From NCBI RefSeq assembly GCF_905475345.1, contig NC_066610.1, positions 23,501 to 87,500 on the forward strand: a stretch of DNA of 64,000 nucleotides. Direction: 5' to 3'. Position 1 is the stretch's first letter, and every line of letters begins with the position of its first letter. The stretch comes from Vespula vulgaris (taxonomy: Eukaryota; Arthropoda; Insecta; Hymenoptera; Vespidae). The position numbers and the translations under genes were made by a program. Below are positions 27,948 through 41,680 of the stretch, piece after piece. Under the pieces are notes generated by a model. That model ran no database searches. It was not told where the DNA came from and worked only from the letters and a program-made list of their open reading frames with translations.

Positions 27948-29189
27948 GGTCCATATTGTTACCAGGATAGAGGACAACACATGATATTATTTTTTTAATG
28001 GTATTGATATTGCTTTCCTCTTCCAGACACTTTTTAACTACTAAAAATACTTATACAATTATATGTGTGTATGTGTGTGTATAGTATTAACTATATTTAT
28101 TTTATTTGCTCTGTATTACTCCATTGCTTCTATGTATTCTTAAACATATTTATTTTATTTATTAATTTGTTCATTTATTCATTTTATATACTTACGTATA
28201 TTATTATTATACTACTGTATACATATATAATCACATATATTTTTTATTATATTTATTTATTATTATTTTCTTATTACATTTTTTTGATATTACTTTTTTA
28301 AAACATTACATATATATAATATATATATATAATATATATATAATATATATATGTGCATAAACAAATTAATGTACCTATATATGCATATATTTTCACAAAT
28401 ATATATTATATTATGTCCCCAAAAAATTTGATCTCGTATTTCAGAATTTTAGGACATCAGGACTTCAGAAGCTTATCTCGATACAATCTTTTTCTTTTTT
28501 TTTTTTCGTTCTTTTTATAATTCTATTTAACCTATCATGGCGTTTTGTCTCTCTATCCGGCGAAAATAATTGATAATTATAATTATAAACTTGTAAACAT
28601 GTAAAATATATTTTACAAGGTCTGTATTTTGGTGAATCATTTTATCACTAGGAAATGTATAACATCACAAGAGGAGATTAAACTAATGCAAATATTCATA
28701 TGGCGATCGGCGAAGCAAACACAACTTACTGGCAAGTTCTGCTCGTTCTCATTAATGACAAGTGTGAATAGAAATTAATTATTTTTCTCATTCTTCCTTT
28801 CCTTTTTTTATTCTTCCTTTGCCATTTCTTTTTATATATAAATTTTTATACAATATTTTTATATATAATTTTTATATACATATTTTTATATAATCCTTTG
28901 AATCATCATTATTATCCCTTATTCACATGTTCCCTTACGCTTTTAGGTTCGGAAGACATCAATGATGAATGTACTTGGAACATTTATGTAAAAAAAGAAA
29001 ACGAGAAAAAATGTACTAGAAAGAAAAAAAAACAAAATGCAGTACAGTATTTTAAGCCTTACATTAAAAAAAAAAGTATCTTATCGAAAAAATGAAATTA
29101 ATTAAATAGCCAACGTTACGTTTCTTTACTTTACATTTCTAATTAAAAAAGAACAACAAAAACACTATTATTAATCTAAACGATAACGT

Positions 29190-30000
29190 TATAAAAATTT
29201 TAATGTTTTAATCTCATAGTCTCGTACAATGTATGTCCATGCGAACGATAAAAAACGAACTGAAAGCGAAAAAAAATTGACAAAATAAAGAAAAATAACA
29301 AGAGAACAAAAATAACAGAAAAAGAAACGAGCAAAAAAATGTATTTTATATGGATTAGAATAACCCCTTCGAAGTTTTCGGCAGAAAAGTAAAATGTTAA
29401 TAATTTGTTGTAATCGAAAAAACGTCTTCAAACAAAAATTTGTTTAATTTTAAATCTAAAATAACGTGACTAAAAAATGTCTTGAATTAACTAAAACCGA
29501 CTTTCTCGACTTTTAGTATTGACAATAAAACAAACAAAATATAAAAAAAGAATATTTTTATACATACAAAATTATACTAAATATATATTAATTAAGACAA
29601 AACTATATTTATTCCATTTTGAATATTAAAATATGGCCTCATTTAAAACGTTTTTGGATTATTAGTTTCAGATAATTCTACAAAATTTTGCTTACAATCT
29701 CATTAATAAAAACCTATATCATTAAATATAATCTTATTGGAGAACAAACTTATATAATTTCTTTCTAACAAAATTCTAACGAGTTTTTAAGAAAGGAAGA
29801 AAATATTACAAAAAATTTATATCTTAAAAATATACCCAAAAAATTAGCGTCTCATAATTTATAGGTAATTGAACCTCTTGAAATGAAAACAAAAGGTTTT
29901 CCTTCAGTAGACGTTTTAATTAGAGAAGAGAACATTTTTCCTTTATGTTATATTTTATATTCAAAATAAATCAATTTTTTATATATTTTATATAGATATA
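29190..30000. repeat. Duplicate of 36,400-37,020 lacking OR exon 2
   Basis: GAAAAAACGTCTTCAAA... and the GCGTCTCATAATTTATAG text align with intron 2 of the intact receptor. At the point where exon 2 would begin (after AGTAGACG, about 29,918) homology ends. No exon remains. Confidence 0.55.
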
Positions 30001-30719
30001 CATTACATGTATACTTTTCTTATCACAAAATTAATTGTTATACATAATATTTTAATATAATTATATTTATTATTGTTTTTTTTATCTCTTTTTCTTTTTC
30101 TTCTTATTGTTATTATTATCGTTTGCATTACTATAATAATAATATTAATAAGTAATCATTTAATTACTGAATTCATTGAAAATTTAGATTTTTAACATTT
30201 TCTAAATATGAATTTTTAATTCATTGTGTAATTTTGTATGCGTACATATGTACCCGCTATTCCAAATAAAATTTTATATATTATATAAATCACAAATTAT
30301 AATTTTTGTAATCATAATTATGTGAAAAACATATTGAGAGATATTCTAAAGAAATAAAAATCTTTTTTTTTTTTTTTGATATTGAAATACTTGTTGAAGA
30401 TTAGAGACTGCAATATATATATATCCGTACATGTGAATATATATAACACACACACACACACACCTTATATACTAAGATATACAAATTTCAATTTCCGAGA
30501 TAATATTTTGTCAAATTTAATCAAGATTTGTTGGGATTGAAATTTTACATACGTCCTCTGTAATTTCCGAAGTTTCGTAAAAAAAAAAAAATTTCTCATT
30601 ATTTTCACAAACTACCAACAGTAAACAACAATATTTTTAAGTGTAATTTCGGTTATCATCATTCAATGTTGTATATAAGTCGCATTTTGAACCAGTATTT
30701 CATTTTTAATACCGAACGC

Positions 30720-31360
30720 AACCCGAAAATGTCCAAAGCAGTTGTCGCTAGAATATATAGATAAGTTAAGAACATCCGTTAGAAAGTGATTGAAACGTTA
30801 CGAAGAAACAAAATGCAAGTCGATGATTAACCGAATCGTCCCATCTAAGCAAATTTGCAAATGCTTGTAATTTTTTACGCGTGCTACGACTGTCGACAAA
30901 AAATGTTGAAAATTTATCAAAAAAAAAAAAAAAAAAAACTCTATCATCGGTATCCGCTAAAAACGTTGATTGTTTTTTTTTTTTTTTTAAGAAAAATGAA
31001 GATTGCATCTTACAGGAGGACAACGAACCGAAAAATCAGGAACCGTATTTATATTATCCGGAAAGTGAAATTTGAATCGTCGACCGATTGTAATGGCCGT
31101 TGTAGTCGTCCGACGCTAATTCACATCGAAAAAATGTCTGGACGTATATAAAGCAAAGACTTCGTGGGAGACGAGTACTCCAACTGTGAAGCAATTAATT
31201 CGACAGATCGTTGGATTTGGAGGTCCTTGCCACACGAATTATACTGTCAACTTGGTACAAAATATACTTCGATGATCACAATCGATTATCGACGCTATTG
31301 TCGACTATTGATGCAAATTCCAATTCAATGTGAAGCAAAAAGATTGCACGTATGTATTAT
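30720..31360 (+). pseudogene. Tc1-like transposase fragment
   Basis: Starts near MSKAVVARIYR (30,729) and includes KVIETLRRNKMQVD. After homopolymer runs it reaches CILQEDNEPKNQEPYLYYPE at about 31,003-31,065, equivalent to the FQQDNDPKHT motif around the second catalytic Asp. Then HRKNVW for PIENVW, IKQRLRGRR, and LPHELYCQLGTKYTSM at the C-terminus. Several stops and A/T-run frameshifts make it inactive. The DNEPK and ENVW-like motifs point to the DD34E Tc1 group. Confidence 0.75.
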
Positions 31361-31422
31361 TTAAATTTTATTATTGCAATTTTTTTTATTAATTAAGCTA
31401 AACAGTTATTATTCACGATTAA

Positions 31423-32520
31423 TTATATAAAAGTTTCTGTAATTGTTCGTAAGAATGATAAGTACGTCATTGATGTATTCGTTATCTGCAAAATTTATAA
31501 AAATATAATATTTAATTAATCGTATAATATGAAATATAAAATTAATCGTTTGATCATCGAAATTTTTAAACGATCGAAAATATTCAAAATTAAAATTGGA
31601 ACTAATAAATAAAAATTATCAACGAAATATAATATTTCTTTGTAAAAATAAAACAAACAAGAAGTACAATAATACGTAGAAAAAAATATTAATAGAAACA
31701 ATTCACGTCTATAAATGACGTAGTTATAATCTAAATAATCTAATAAATAAAAGCGTTTAATAGCAAATAGATAAATATAACAAATTTTAAAAAAAAAATT
31801 ATCGTGAGAGAATAACGAAAGTTAAATCAAAGAAAAAAAACAATTAACGAGATGTCAATTAAAAAGATAAGATCTTAAAAATAAAAAAAAAAATCTTATG
31901 TCTTACAGACGATAGACAAAAAGAAAAGAGAAAAATAAGAAACAGAAGCATTAATAATGATGGTAAAAATGCTTAAGACTCGCTGTGTACATACGTATAT
32001 ATGATTATATATAATGCAAATACTTTTTCCTTGTTCATTTTATATCATATTGATAGAAACGTATGAAAATGTTTAATTAATTTATTAATATGATCGAAAC
32101 TATTAGTATATTCGGTAAGACTGATCTACAATAATATAAAAGAAATAAGATTGTCGATCATGGCAATAAAATGACGATGAAAATGACTATAAAAAATTTT
32201 GTTATATTTAAAAAAAATTAATCTCTTCGTCATTTTTATAATTATCAGTTGTGTACTCAGCTTTGGTTTCGATCAGAAATGTTGACAATGAACGATGCTT
32301 TATTATAACACTGATATGTTCTTCATTACATTCACTATAATGTAACAAAAATTTTTTATGTGATTGATAAAATTAAAAAATGCAAGAATATTGTATACAC
32401 AGCCATAAAGTAAGAACGCAAACGTCACCGATTCGTAAATTTCCAAAGTAAGTAGTCCAAATCCCTATAAGGCCGAGCAATCGTTTACTCCCTTTTGTCG
32501 CTTTTACGAATTTGGTACCT
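31423..32520 (-). pseudogene. Odorant receptor pseudogene (first and last exon remnants)
   Basis: Second decayed minus-strand copy. The first-exon remnant is at about 32520-32100; its plus-strand text aligns with 38,240-38,310 of the intact gene through the stretch between the second and third membrane segments, but reading frames are broken and the N-terminal third is scrambled. The last exon, 31485-31423 after a TTTGCAG acceptor, still reads NTSMTYLSFLRTIT before a later stop. Exons 2-4 are absent, as in the 2.3-4.3 kb pseudogene. The two therefore probably descend from one copy already deleted before duplication (inference). A short stretch near 31,950-31,980 may be the remnant of exon 5. 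Confidence 0.75.
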
Positions 32521-32929
32521 GAAAGAAATAATAAAAAATTATCTTCGATCGTATGCTATGAGTACAATGGAAAGAAAAAAATCATGTCTGATGTGTCACA
32601 CTTTATTTCAACCTTTTATCGACATTTTCCTTTTTCTACTTTCTCGTAAATCGAATGAAATAATTAATAAAGAAGAAACGTAAAAAAAGGAGATAATAAT
32701 CAACAGTTTCCTGGAATGCCACTGTAGCAACGAGCAATTAAAAAGAATCCAAGAAGAAAATTATGATTATTGGAAATCGTAATGATCTTTAAAGAAAAGC
32801 GAATACAAAATGAAAAAAAAAAGAATAAAAGATGATTCAAATTCCGACATAAAAAAAAATATCGATATTCTATAGAAATATCAAAAGTTAGGAAAAAGCA
32901 AAAAAAAAGGAAAGAAAAAATTTGGATTT

Positions 32930-33600
32930 TTTTGAAACCATGTCAATGGCTTTTCCTTTCAGAAGAATCCAAACAAATTCACTCAGTATGATTATTGTTA
33001 CAAAACGTCATATTCGTTAAATGAACTGACAAGTATTTATGAAATAAAAATAAATAAATATATAAAACGATGTTATAACCGTACTTTGATTTCTTCCATT
33101 TTGCACCTTTGAAATTTACCGATGGACTATTCGTCGAAAATTGAATGGTTCAATAGTTCACGCGACTAACGAAAAAAAAAGAAGAAAATAGAAAGATGAA
33201 AGAAGACAATACGAGAGTTTTTAAGTCCGTTTCGATCATTATCGAAGGTACGGACAAAAAAAGGAAATGAGAAGGGTTGAATCGTTACCGAACGCAGTCG
33301 ATTCAAAAATAATTGATGAACGGTTGACGTTGATCATCTAGGTAGAATATACTTTGTCATCAATTTTTTTTTCTGATCCTATATCCGTCGAAAGTTTTTA
33401 CGTATCGCCCTTGTCAATATTTCTTCTCAAGCAAAAGAAAAAGTAACAAGAGAAAAGAAAAAAAAAAAAATAACGGCGACACTTTTACTGCGAACTATAA
33501 AATAAAGGTGTATTCAAAATGGTTGAATTAATGACTTCTACGGATCTCCTTGTTGTTATTTCTCTTCTTAGCAGTTGTTAGAAAGTGTACAAACCAATAC
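32930..33600. repeat. Segmental duplicate block A, copy 2
   Basis: Shorter, more diverged copy of 1-1,000 and 40,500-41,450. No gene seen. Confidence 0.6.
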
Positions 33601-35090
33601 GAACGCTTTCTTAACGGCAAATATTAGTTTGTATTTATTTATTATTGTGCACATTATCAAAATATAAGTTTATAATTGCACATTTCGAAATGATTGTCTC
33701 TAATTTATAATGCGAAAAGAACGTTTAAAAGTTTAAACATTTAAATTGTTGACATCAATCCGTTTTATGAATAAGATAAACCACGATGATTTTTTTTTAA
33801 TATTTTGATTTTTATTGAGTAATTATTTTTTTAAAGAATTTACAAGAAGTTATAATCTAAACTGTTAAAACATTATTAACAAATTCTCAATTTTTTTTAT
33901 AGAAGTAGAGGATAATTTTTATTTCTTTTTTTTAATGCAATTGTGATTGTCTATTATGTATCACTTTAAGTGAGTAAAGTAAATGAAAAACAAATTTTTG
34001 CAAACAGTAATATTTTTTTTCTTTATTTTATTACTTACACACAGTGATAAATTGTAAAAAGATTCTTTTAAACAAGCGGTGTGACTTTTAATCGATTCTA
34101 TTATTTCTAAAAATAAAAACTATACTAGATTCAAACAATTAAATGACGTTATAAAGAAATATGTGTTAAATATAATCTTTTCTTATAATTTTTACTTGTC
34201 AAAAGATTAGATTATTACAAAAAATCAAACGATTAGTTTGGGAAAAAAACATCCTAAGCTTTTGCGAATTTCCGAAATAAAGCATTAATTCTTTTTTTAA
34301 TTATTTTTAACAGTGCAGTTGTAATTCAATGTTTATAGAACTTATAAAATGTTGCAAATGAACGCATCTGTCTCTGGATGTCCACATTGAAGATTTATTT
34401 CAAATAGCAAAATCAATTAAATTGATAGTATTAAAAGCAATATTAAAGCTTAACAAGTCGTATAACGTAGAAATCAAATAAAATTTCTCTAAATCGTCAG
34501 ACTATTAGTAACAATTTACACACATTGTATATTAACGATAAAGGATTTTAAAAAACATTATAAAAAGATATAAATAGATAAAAAAAAGATATAAAAAGAT
34601 ATTGGTCTGAAATTATGGAGGGTATCTCAAGTACAATATACTTGTAAAGTAATAGCCGCAAGTATAGCCATTTTTATAAAATATTCGTTAGAAATTCGAA
34701 ATTTGTTATGTATTAGTATACAAGTTCTATGATATGTATATACAGTATTTGGTGAATCCCAGATTTTAATCATGTGTTGGTATATCAATATTAAAAAATA
34801 TATATATAATTATATTATATATATTTTTTTGTTTTTATTTTATTAATATTTAAAAAAAAATTAAGGAAAAGAAAGATAATAAAATGAGAAGTCACTTGAA
34901 CAGTGATAACTAGAGTCAAATATATTCATATAATTAACAAATATATCATCTATTATTATCTTACCGATACTTATCTATATAACGTGATTGTATGCACATC
35001 TATTACATGTAGTATGTTTTAAATTTTTATCAACATATCAGTTATGGTACTCCAGTAATAATTATTCCAGACTAATTAATTCAATATTTT
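33600..35090. other. Downstream flank of the intact OR, no gene
   Basis: AT-rich with no recognisable frame on either strand. AATAAA-like signals downstream of the OR stop are numerous and none can be singled out. Confidence 0.5.
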
Positions 35091-35092
35091 GT

Positions 35093-38000
35093 TTACATAA
35101 ATGTTCGTATTACTGATAAGTACGCCATCGATGTCTTGACTATCTGTAAAATTTATAAAAAGATGACAAATCATTTGAATATTGAAATGTTTGAACTATC
35201 GATTCAAAATAAAAATTCAGAAAACTAAAAATAAAAATAAAAAACCGATCGATGAGATATAATATTTCTTTGTAAAAATAAAACAAATAAATAATACAAA
35301 TGATACATTGAAAAAATATTAACAGAAACATTTCAACCCTATAAATGATGAAAACTTAATAAATAAAAACAATTAATAAAAATAAAAAGAATAAATAAAA
35401 ATAAAAACTTCTGAAAAAATTCATAATTTGTAAAATGCGAATGACACCTAAAAAATAAATGAAAAAGAACAATTAGTGCGTTTATTAAAATAAAATAATT
35501 ATTAAAGTAAAATCTAAGAAAAGTAAGGAATTAACGGGAACAATTAAGAAATAGAAACTGAAAAATAAAGAAAAAAAAACATGAGTATGTATAAAGAAAA
35601 AAATACAAGTGACAAATAAAAAAAAAAGAAAAGAAGAAGAACAAATATTAACAATAACGACTCACATCGGTAAATGTGCACAAGGACACAACGCAAAACT
35701 TCGCACCCGTCAATTGCAGTGGTTTTCTAGCACGAACCATGCAAATGCAAATAGATTGTAAATTGATCGTCGACAACTCGTACCAGTTGCAATGATAAAT
35801 CGCTTCGCACAAGTTCGTGCTCTGAATTACAGAAAGAGAACAAAAAAAAAAAGAAACAAAATCGTATCAATAAAAGATTGAATCAAATTACAGACTAAAT
35901 TGCAATTTAATAAGAATTCGATTAATTACTTCCTCGATGAGACATTCACCGATGTAACAATAACCAAACAATGTGCACAACAAAAGGCAAACGTATATGA
36001 GGAATGTAAATATATAGATTTTTTCTAATTCCGCTAAACTCTAGAAAATTAGAAATAATTTATTAAATGATGTAAGGTGTAAATTTGCATAGAATAACAT
36101 ATACGTACGAAGAGCATTTGATAACTCGACGTACAAAGTAGAATTGTTGAACCTACCAAATGTAGAAAAATTACAACGTTAAAACTATCTTCTAATATAT
36201 CTGCTAATCTGAAACAGAAACGAATAAAATAAATTATTTTTATATTTAATATTATATTTTAATTATTTAATTATAGTGACATTTTCGTTAGATCAAAAGG
36301 AAAAAAAAATTATTCCACTGTGAAGTGTTATTAATGCATTATGATGTTAAAAATGTATGAAACTCGCGTCATTTTTGTTTTTGCTAAGGAACGGCTATAA
36401 GGGTTAAAACCATCCCTACGAATTTTTCTACAGAAAAAATAACATGTTAATAATTCGTTGTAATCGAAAAAACGTATTAAAAATAAAAATTTGTATTATT
36501 TTAAATATAAAATAATGGGATTGAAAAGCAACTTGAAGGGTTAAGAGGATCATCTTTAATATTAATTTCTCGTAATAAAATGCGAATAGAAAATAAACTA
36601 ATATAAAGAAAAATGTTTTTATATATACACTAAATTATACTAAACATATTTTAATTATGACCAAAATATGTTTGTTAAAAACAAAATCTTGAATGTTAAA
36701 ACTAATATGCTGTTGTTGAAAACGTTTTTTACTTTCTAATAAGTCTGCGACGAAACACAACGATCTTCAAAAACTTTTCTTGCAATTAAATTGCTTACAA
36801 TCACATTAATAAACTGTATTATTAAAAGCAATTCTACTTATGAACAAAACTATATAATTTTTTCACAACAAAATTGTAACAAACTTTTAAGAAAAAAGGA
36901 AAAGTTTCAAAAAATTCATATTTTACAAATACAATAAAAAAAAACCGCATCTCATAATTCATAGCGTTCTACGGATTTGAATCGTTTGAAATGTAAAGAA
37001 GATTTCGCTCAATAGACATTACCTTATCAAACGATAATGTCGAAGAATCATTTGACGAATTCGCCCCTGAGAACCATCGGTATATTTTAAAAGTTCCTTC
37101 ACTCTACACTTCAATATAGCCAATTGACCGGTAAGATGAAAACCGGTACAAGCCAATAAACAATCAGTTCCGACGTAACCAGAAAGGATCAATGTTATGC
37201 CGAAAAATTGGTGTATGCAACCAAATGCATAACTTTTTGCATCGTAAGGCTTCACTAACGGCTTTATTTTATATGGTAATTTATATTCTATTGAAGAATT
37301 CGCCATAACTGCGTAGAAAAAGAATCATTATTAATGTTAATAATTTAACTTTTTTTTCATAATTATTTTCACAGATAATTGTTATTTTGTCGAATGCAAG
37401 AAAAGGACGAATATTTTTTTGTTTTCTATCTAAAATAAATTAATTTTTTATATATTTCGTATTATATTTGATATATATATTATTTATTATAAATTTAATT
37501 TTTATGGACAATTGTTTATCATTATTGTATTTACTAAAGTCTTTTTTTTATATTTTACATTCTTTCTATTATTGCATTATAATTATTATTATATGTTGTT
37601 GTTTGCATTTTTATAGTTATATATAATTATTAATTATATATAGCTTATATTTAATTGATTCATAATTTGGATTTCTGAAATATATTACATATGAATTTAT
37701 ATATTTATACTATGTATTCATACGTACATATGCATAATATATACCGGATGTTTAAAATAAAGCGTTACAAATTTCGTTTTGGGAATCTTAATGTTTTGAA
37801 AGAAATTGTTTAAACAACAAACATCGTTTAAATATCTCCAAAAATAGGAAACGAATAAAAAAATGTTTGAAAAAAGTTACTTTTAATTAACAAAGAATAT
37901 GTTTCTATTATAAGAAATATAGATTTTTTTGGTTGAAAAAACAAAGTTATCCTTACAATGACTTTGAAATCTTTCACTAAATAAAAATCTTTCCGTTGCA

Positions 38001-38555
38001 ATCAACTCTCGTTGGAAAAATTGATGAATACATATATTAGAATTTTGTCTATTAGTACGTTAAAAGGGAATCTAATATAACTTAAAAAATATAATATGTA
38101 ATAAAAATATCAAAAATAATGTTATTACCCATAAGTATATTCGGTATAACAGATCTACAATAATGTAAAACAAGTACGAAGGTCATCCATGGGAACGTAA
38201 TAGTGATAAATCTAGAGGCAATTTTGTTATATTTCATAAAAATTAGTCTCTCCTCTTTAGTTTTATAATTATCGACGGTATAATCGTTTTCTGTTTCTAT
38301 CAAAAATCTTGACAAAGATTGACACTTCATTCGGCATATCACAAATTTCGTCAGTGTCATAAACATCAGCATGTTCTCCATAATGTTTGTCAGTACGTAA
38401 TGGAAATCAGTGATGAAATCTGTTAAATCGAGAAATCCTAGAATACTGTAAAGACATCCGTAAAACAAAAATGGTAGGAACAGCGAATCCCGAACTTTCA
38501 ATGGCCAAATTCCAGAATAACCAAGCAAACGTTTGCTCCACGTTATCGCTTTCAT
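35093..38555 (-). CDS. Insect odorant receptor, six exons, apparently intact
   Basis: Seven-transmembrane odorant receptor expected in the dendrite membrane of an olfactory neuron, working as a ligand-gated channel with the co-receptor Orco (family knowledge). Exons, 5' to 3' on the minus strand: 38555-38129, 37308-37023, 36208-36109, 36040-35930, 35821-35666 and 35143-35093. All five introns are GT-AG and phases match (1, 2, 0, 0, 0), giving 1131 nt and 376 residues, normal for the family. Hallmarks: KRLLGYSGIWP before the first membrane segment, GYVGTDCLL and RHYRLIR in exon 2, LVGSTILLC in exon 3, FGYCYIGECLIEE in exon 4, CNWYELS and ARKPLQLTGAKF in exon 5, and the C-terminal SMAYLSVIRTFM. 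The Met at 38555 was taken as the minimal start. The frame stays open to a Met at 38753, and a possible 81-nt intron (38657-38577) would add an upstream exon with N-terminal residues. No stop or frameshift was seen. The ligand cannot be told. Confidence 0.9.
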
Positions 38556-38759
38556 GGCATTGGTGAAATCTGTAACCTTAAAAAAAATAAAACGGCAATT
38601 AAATAGTATAATATAGAATTGGAGATTCAAAAGTATACTTGCGAGCCTGAAGTATACCTTTAAAATAATAGCATTCAATCGGCCAATGAATCGATACGCA
38701 ATGTCGGAATTTTTAATACCAATGTGGGATCTAAAGTATCCAAATGATTTCAAAAATCA

Positions 38760-39586
38760 ATTATTCCTTTTCGAGACTTTTCGAAACTAATGGTCTTCTT
38801 TTGAGTCGTCAAGAAAATTAAAAATTAAATTAAAGCAAATTTAATGATTTTCAAAATCATCTAGAAACCCTTTCGGCCGGCCCTGTGTTAAATATTCCGA
38901 CATTATTTATCGACCATCTTAATAATTGTGATTTTTTAAAATCGTCTATGAACTTCTGGTCAAATCAGTGGCCATCATATATAAATAAGATCTTGTATAA
39001 ATAATAAAAAAAATTAGATTAATTCCATCACCAAAGAAAATTTTCTATTTCTTGTATTTTATTAATCTTTTTTACTTTTACGTAAATATAATAAAATAAA
39101 ACAATTCAAAAAGGAATATCTCTAAAAAATATTAAAATCAAAAAATGATGAGCCTAAAAATCAATAAGTAGATTAATGAGATGCGAGTAACGTATCATAA
39201 ATTAAAAATAAATATAAAAAAATTTGTATAATGCAAATGATCAATGTTATCACTTTTATGGTATGGAAAACACTTTTTAAAATCATATTTTCATAATTAA
39301 TAAACAATGAAAAAAAATAAACAAAGATTGAAATTTTTTTATATTTAATATTAAAAAGAACAGTTATAGAAATGAAAATAAATTTATTACAAATTCTTGT
39401 ATTTCGCTATACAATCGATTATCTTATTTAGGAAGATGAAATATCATTCATAATAATCATTAAAAAAAAACCATTGTGACATCATCACAAGTAAAAATAT
39501 TATTTTTGATAAGTTAGATCTTTTTCTACACGTCAATAAACTTACATATAGTAATATTCTTTTCTTCGTATGATAGATAAAAAGTG

Positions 39587-39646
<60 letters not shown>

Positions 39647-40480
39647 GTCATGATAAAAAATTGTATGAGAATAAATGTTGAAAGATAAAAATATATCTAT
39701 ATAAACATATGCGTATATAAATATTAATAAAGCAGATTTTTTAACATTCAAAAATGAATACATTGACTGCAATAACACTTCCATATCTCATCCTAAAAAC
39801 TACAGTAAAATTATAATAATTATAATAATTGTATTGTAATAACTAATTATTGTTGATCTGACGATTAAATAAAATTATACCCTTACTTTTGTAAAATTTC
39901 AATTACTCTTGTTGTAAAATATCAATTTCCCTTATCAATCCGTTAGTCGATTAAAAATGTAAAATTGTTGGAACAAAAACTGCACAAAATTACACAAAAA
40001 ATAAAAGTATTGCAATAATAAAGCACACATTCATTTACGTTCTCATAAAATGTGATTTTTGTTAAATATGTTAATTAACTCTTGAATCATTAAACACTAA
40101 TACACTAATCAATGATATTCAATATAATAATTTACATTTACATTAAAAAATTATAAAAATAAATATTTACTATTCTCACTTTCGTTATTATAATTTGGTA
40201 ACAAAAAAAGAAAAATTGCTAATAACAATCATTAATGATTTAACAAAGCATTTTTTCTATTTATTTATATAATTAAAAAATTTGTTCATTCAACGTAACC
40301 ACATATGAATTAAATAATTCGTACATCAATTAAATATAATCATACCATTACTTCACCGAGAAAATTATTAACAATCACATGAAATACCACTGTAACAATC
40401 AACTGGTCAAAAAATTTTCGAAACAAATTTACGATTTCTTGAAATCATGAAGATGATTAAAAAAATAAAAATTTTAAAAA
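38760..40480. other. Upstream flank of the intact OR, no gene
   Basis: AT-rich with A/T runs and one microsatellite at 39.6 kb. It should contain the OR promoter, but no specific element can be pointed out. Confidence 0.5.
39590..39644. repeat. (CATA)n followed by (TA)n microsatellite
   Basis: Five CATA units run straight into about 17 TA units. Confidence 0.9.
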
Positions 40481-40499
40481 GAAAAAAAACCAAATGGTA

Positions 40500-41680
40500 G
40501 TTCCGATTGCACCCTAAAAAAATTGTCGACGCTTTGTCGAGAGGTCAAACGTTGAAAAAATGTAATGAAAAAGAAGAAAACAAAAGATTTCGATTTTTTG
40601 AAACTGTCACAATGGCTTTTTCCTTCACGAAAATCCAAACAAATTAGCTTGAGATAATTATTATCACTGAACATCACACTTATCCAAAGAACCGACGACT
40701 ATTTATGAAAAAAAAAAAAAATTATAAAACGACATTATCATCGTACTATTTTGGTTCCTTCCATATTGCTCCCTCGAAGGTCGCCAATGGACTGTTCGTC
40801 CGGGCACGAACTACTCCCGAAGAAAACTATGTACGAAAGGGGTTGAAATTGATTGGTTGAATAAATTATGCGATTAACGAAAAAAAAAAAAAAAGAGAAA
40901 ATACGAGACCGTTTTTGAGTCCGTTTCGATCGGAGGAAGGTACGGACTAAAAAAAAAGATAATAAGGGGTTAGTTGTTAACTAACGAAATCGGCTAAGGA
41001 ATAATTTTTTTTCGGACTCTATATCCTTCGAAAGTTTCTACATACCGTCCTCGTGAATATTTCTTGAGCAAAAAAAGGAAACGACGACACTCACTTTTAG
41101 TACGGAATAAAAAAGAAAGAAAATAAAAGGGTATCCAAGTTATTGAGTAGTTGTATTCTAGCTTTTCACAAGTCTCTTTTTTTTCTGTTTTCTTCAAACT
41201 GGTTATTATGTAGTGTCAAAAATTATGGTGGAGTATCGATGCTATTAAAATGGAATCGATGAACATCGTTGGAGTTGCCGCTGGAAATAACAAAAGTTGT
41301 TACTAAATTCGACTAAACATAGAAAGTTAAGCAAAAATATTTTCATGTGACGAAAATTATTACTCACATGAGGACTGGACTTACTGAAGTATGTATTTAC
41401 CAAGGTGAAGTATTTTTATTATATGAAAGAACATAACTCAAAAATATTATGTTACTTTTATATAAATTTTACTTCTTCTTATTAAATTACGGTAAATATG
41501 CATAATCGATTAATAATTATTGATGACAAAAAACTGAGTGTTTAAATGTTTGTTTCTTACGTTACAATTAGCACGTTACACGTATAATTATATGCAATGT
41601 CAATAGTCGCATATTATATACCTCCCTATTTATTCTCAACTGTTTATAATTTATAAATCAATAACATATAATATACATTA
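40500..41680. repeat. Segmental duplicate block A, copy 3
   Basis: Close copy of 1-1,200 in the same order and orientation, including the A-run-rich spacer with ACGAGAC and GGTACGGAC and the later GTTAAGCA(C/A)AAATATTTTCAT. It stops at the TIR transposon at 41,681. No gene seen. Confidence 0.7.

Larger units (their letters stand above)
26482..28780 (+). pseudogene. Odorant receptor pseudogene on the plus strand
   Basis: Starts at ATG 26482 or 26485 with NKGVLNGAGI, then an in-frame TAA exactly where the family has Trp (GIWP becomes GI-stop-P), then PERTHKPVSIFFF and a first membrane segment. A frameshift near 26,640-26,680 moves the reading into another frame that carries KTDEKKIAFLKYNNFSFKF and ends at 26860; compare KTKEERLIFMKYNKIASRF in the intact gene. 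Around 28,660-28,770 a late exon remnant reads QTQLTGKFCSFSL, matching KPLQLTGAKFCVVSL of exon 5. The middle is expanded by AT microsatellites at 27.18 and 27.90 kb and no exon there is certain. The orientation is opposite to the other four OR loci left of 45 kb. Confidence 0.8.
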
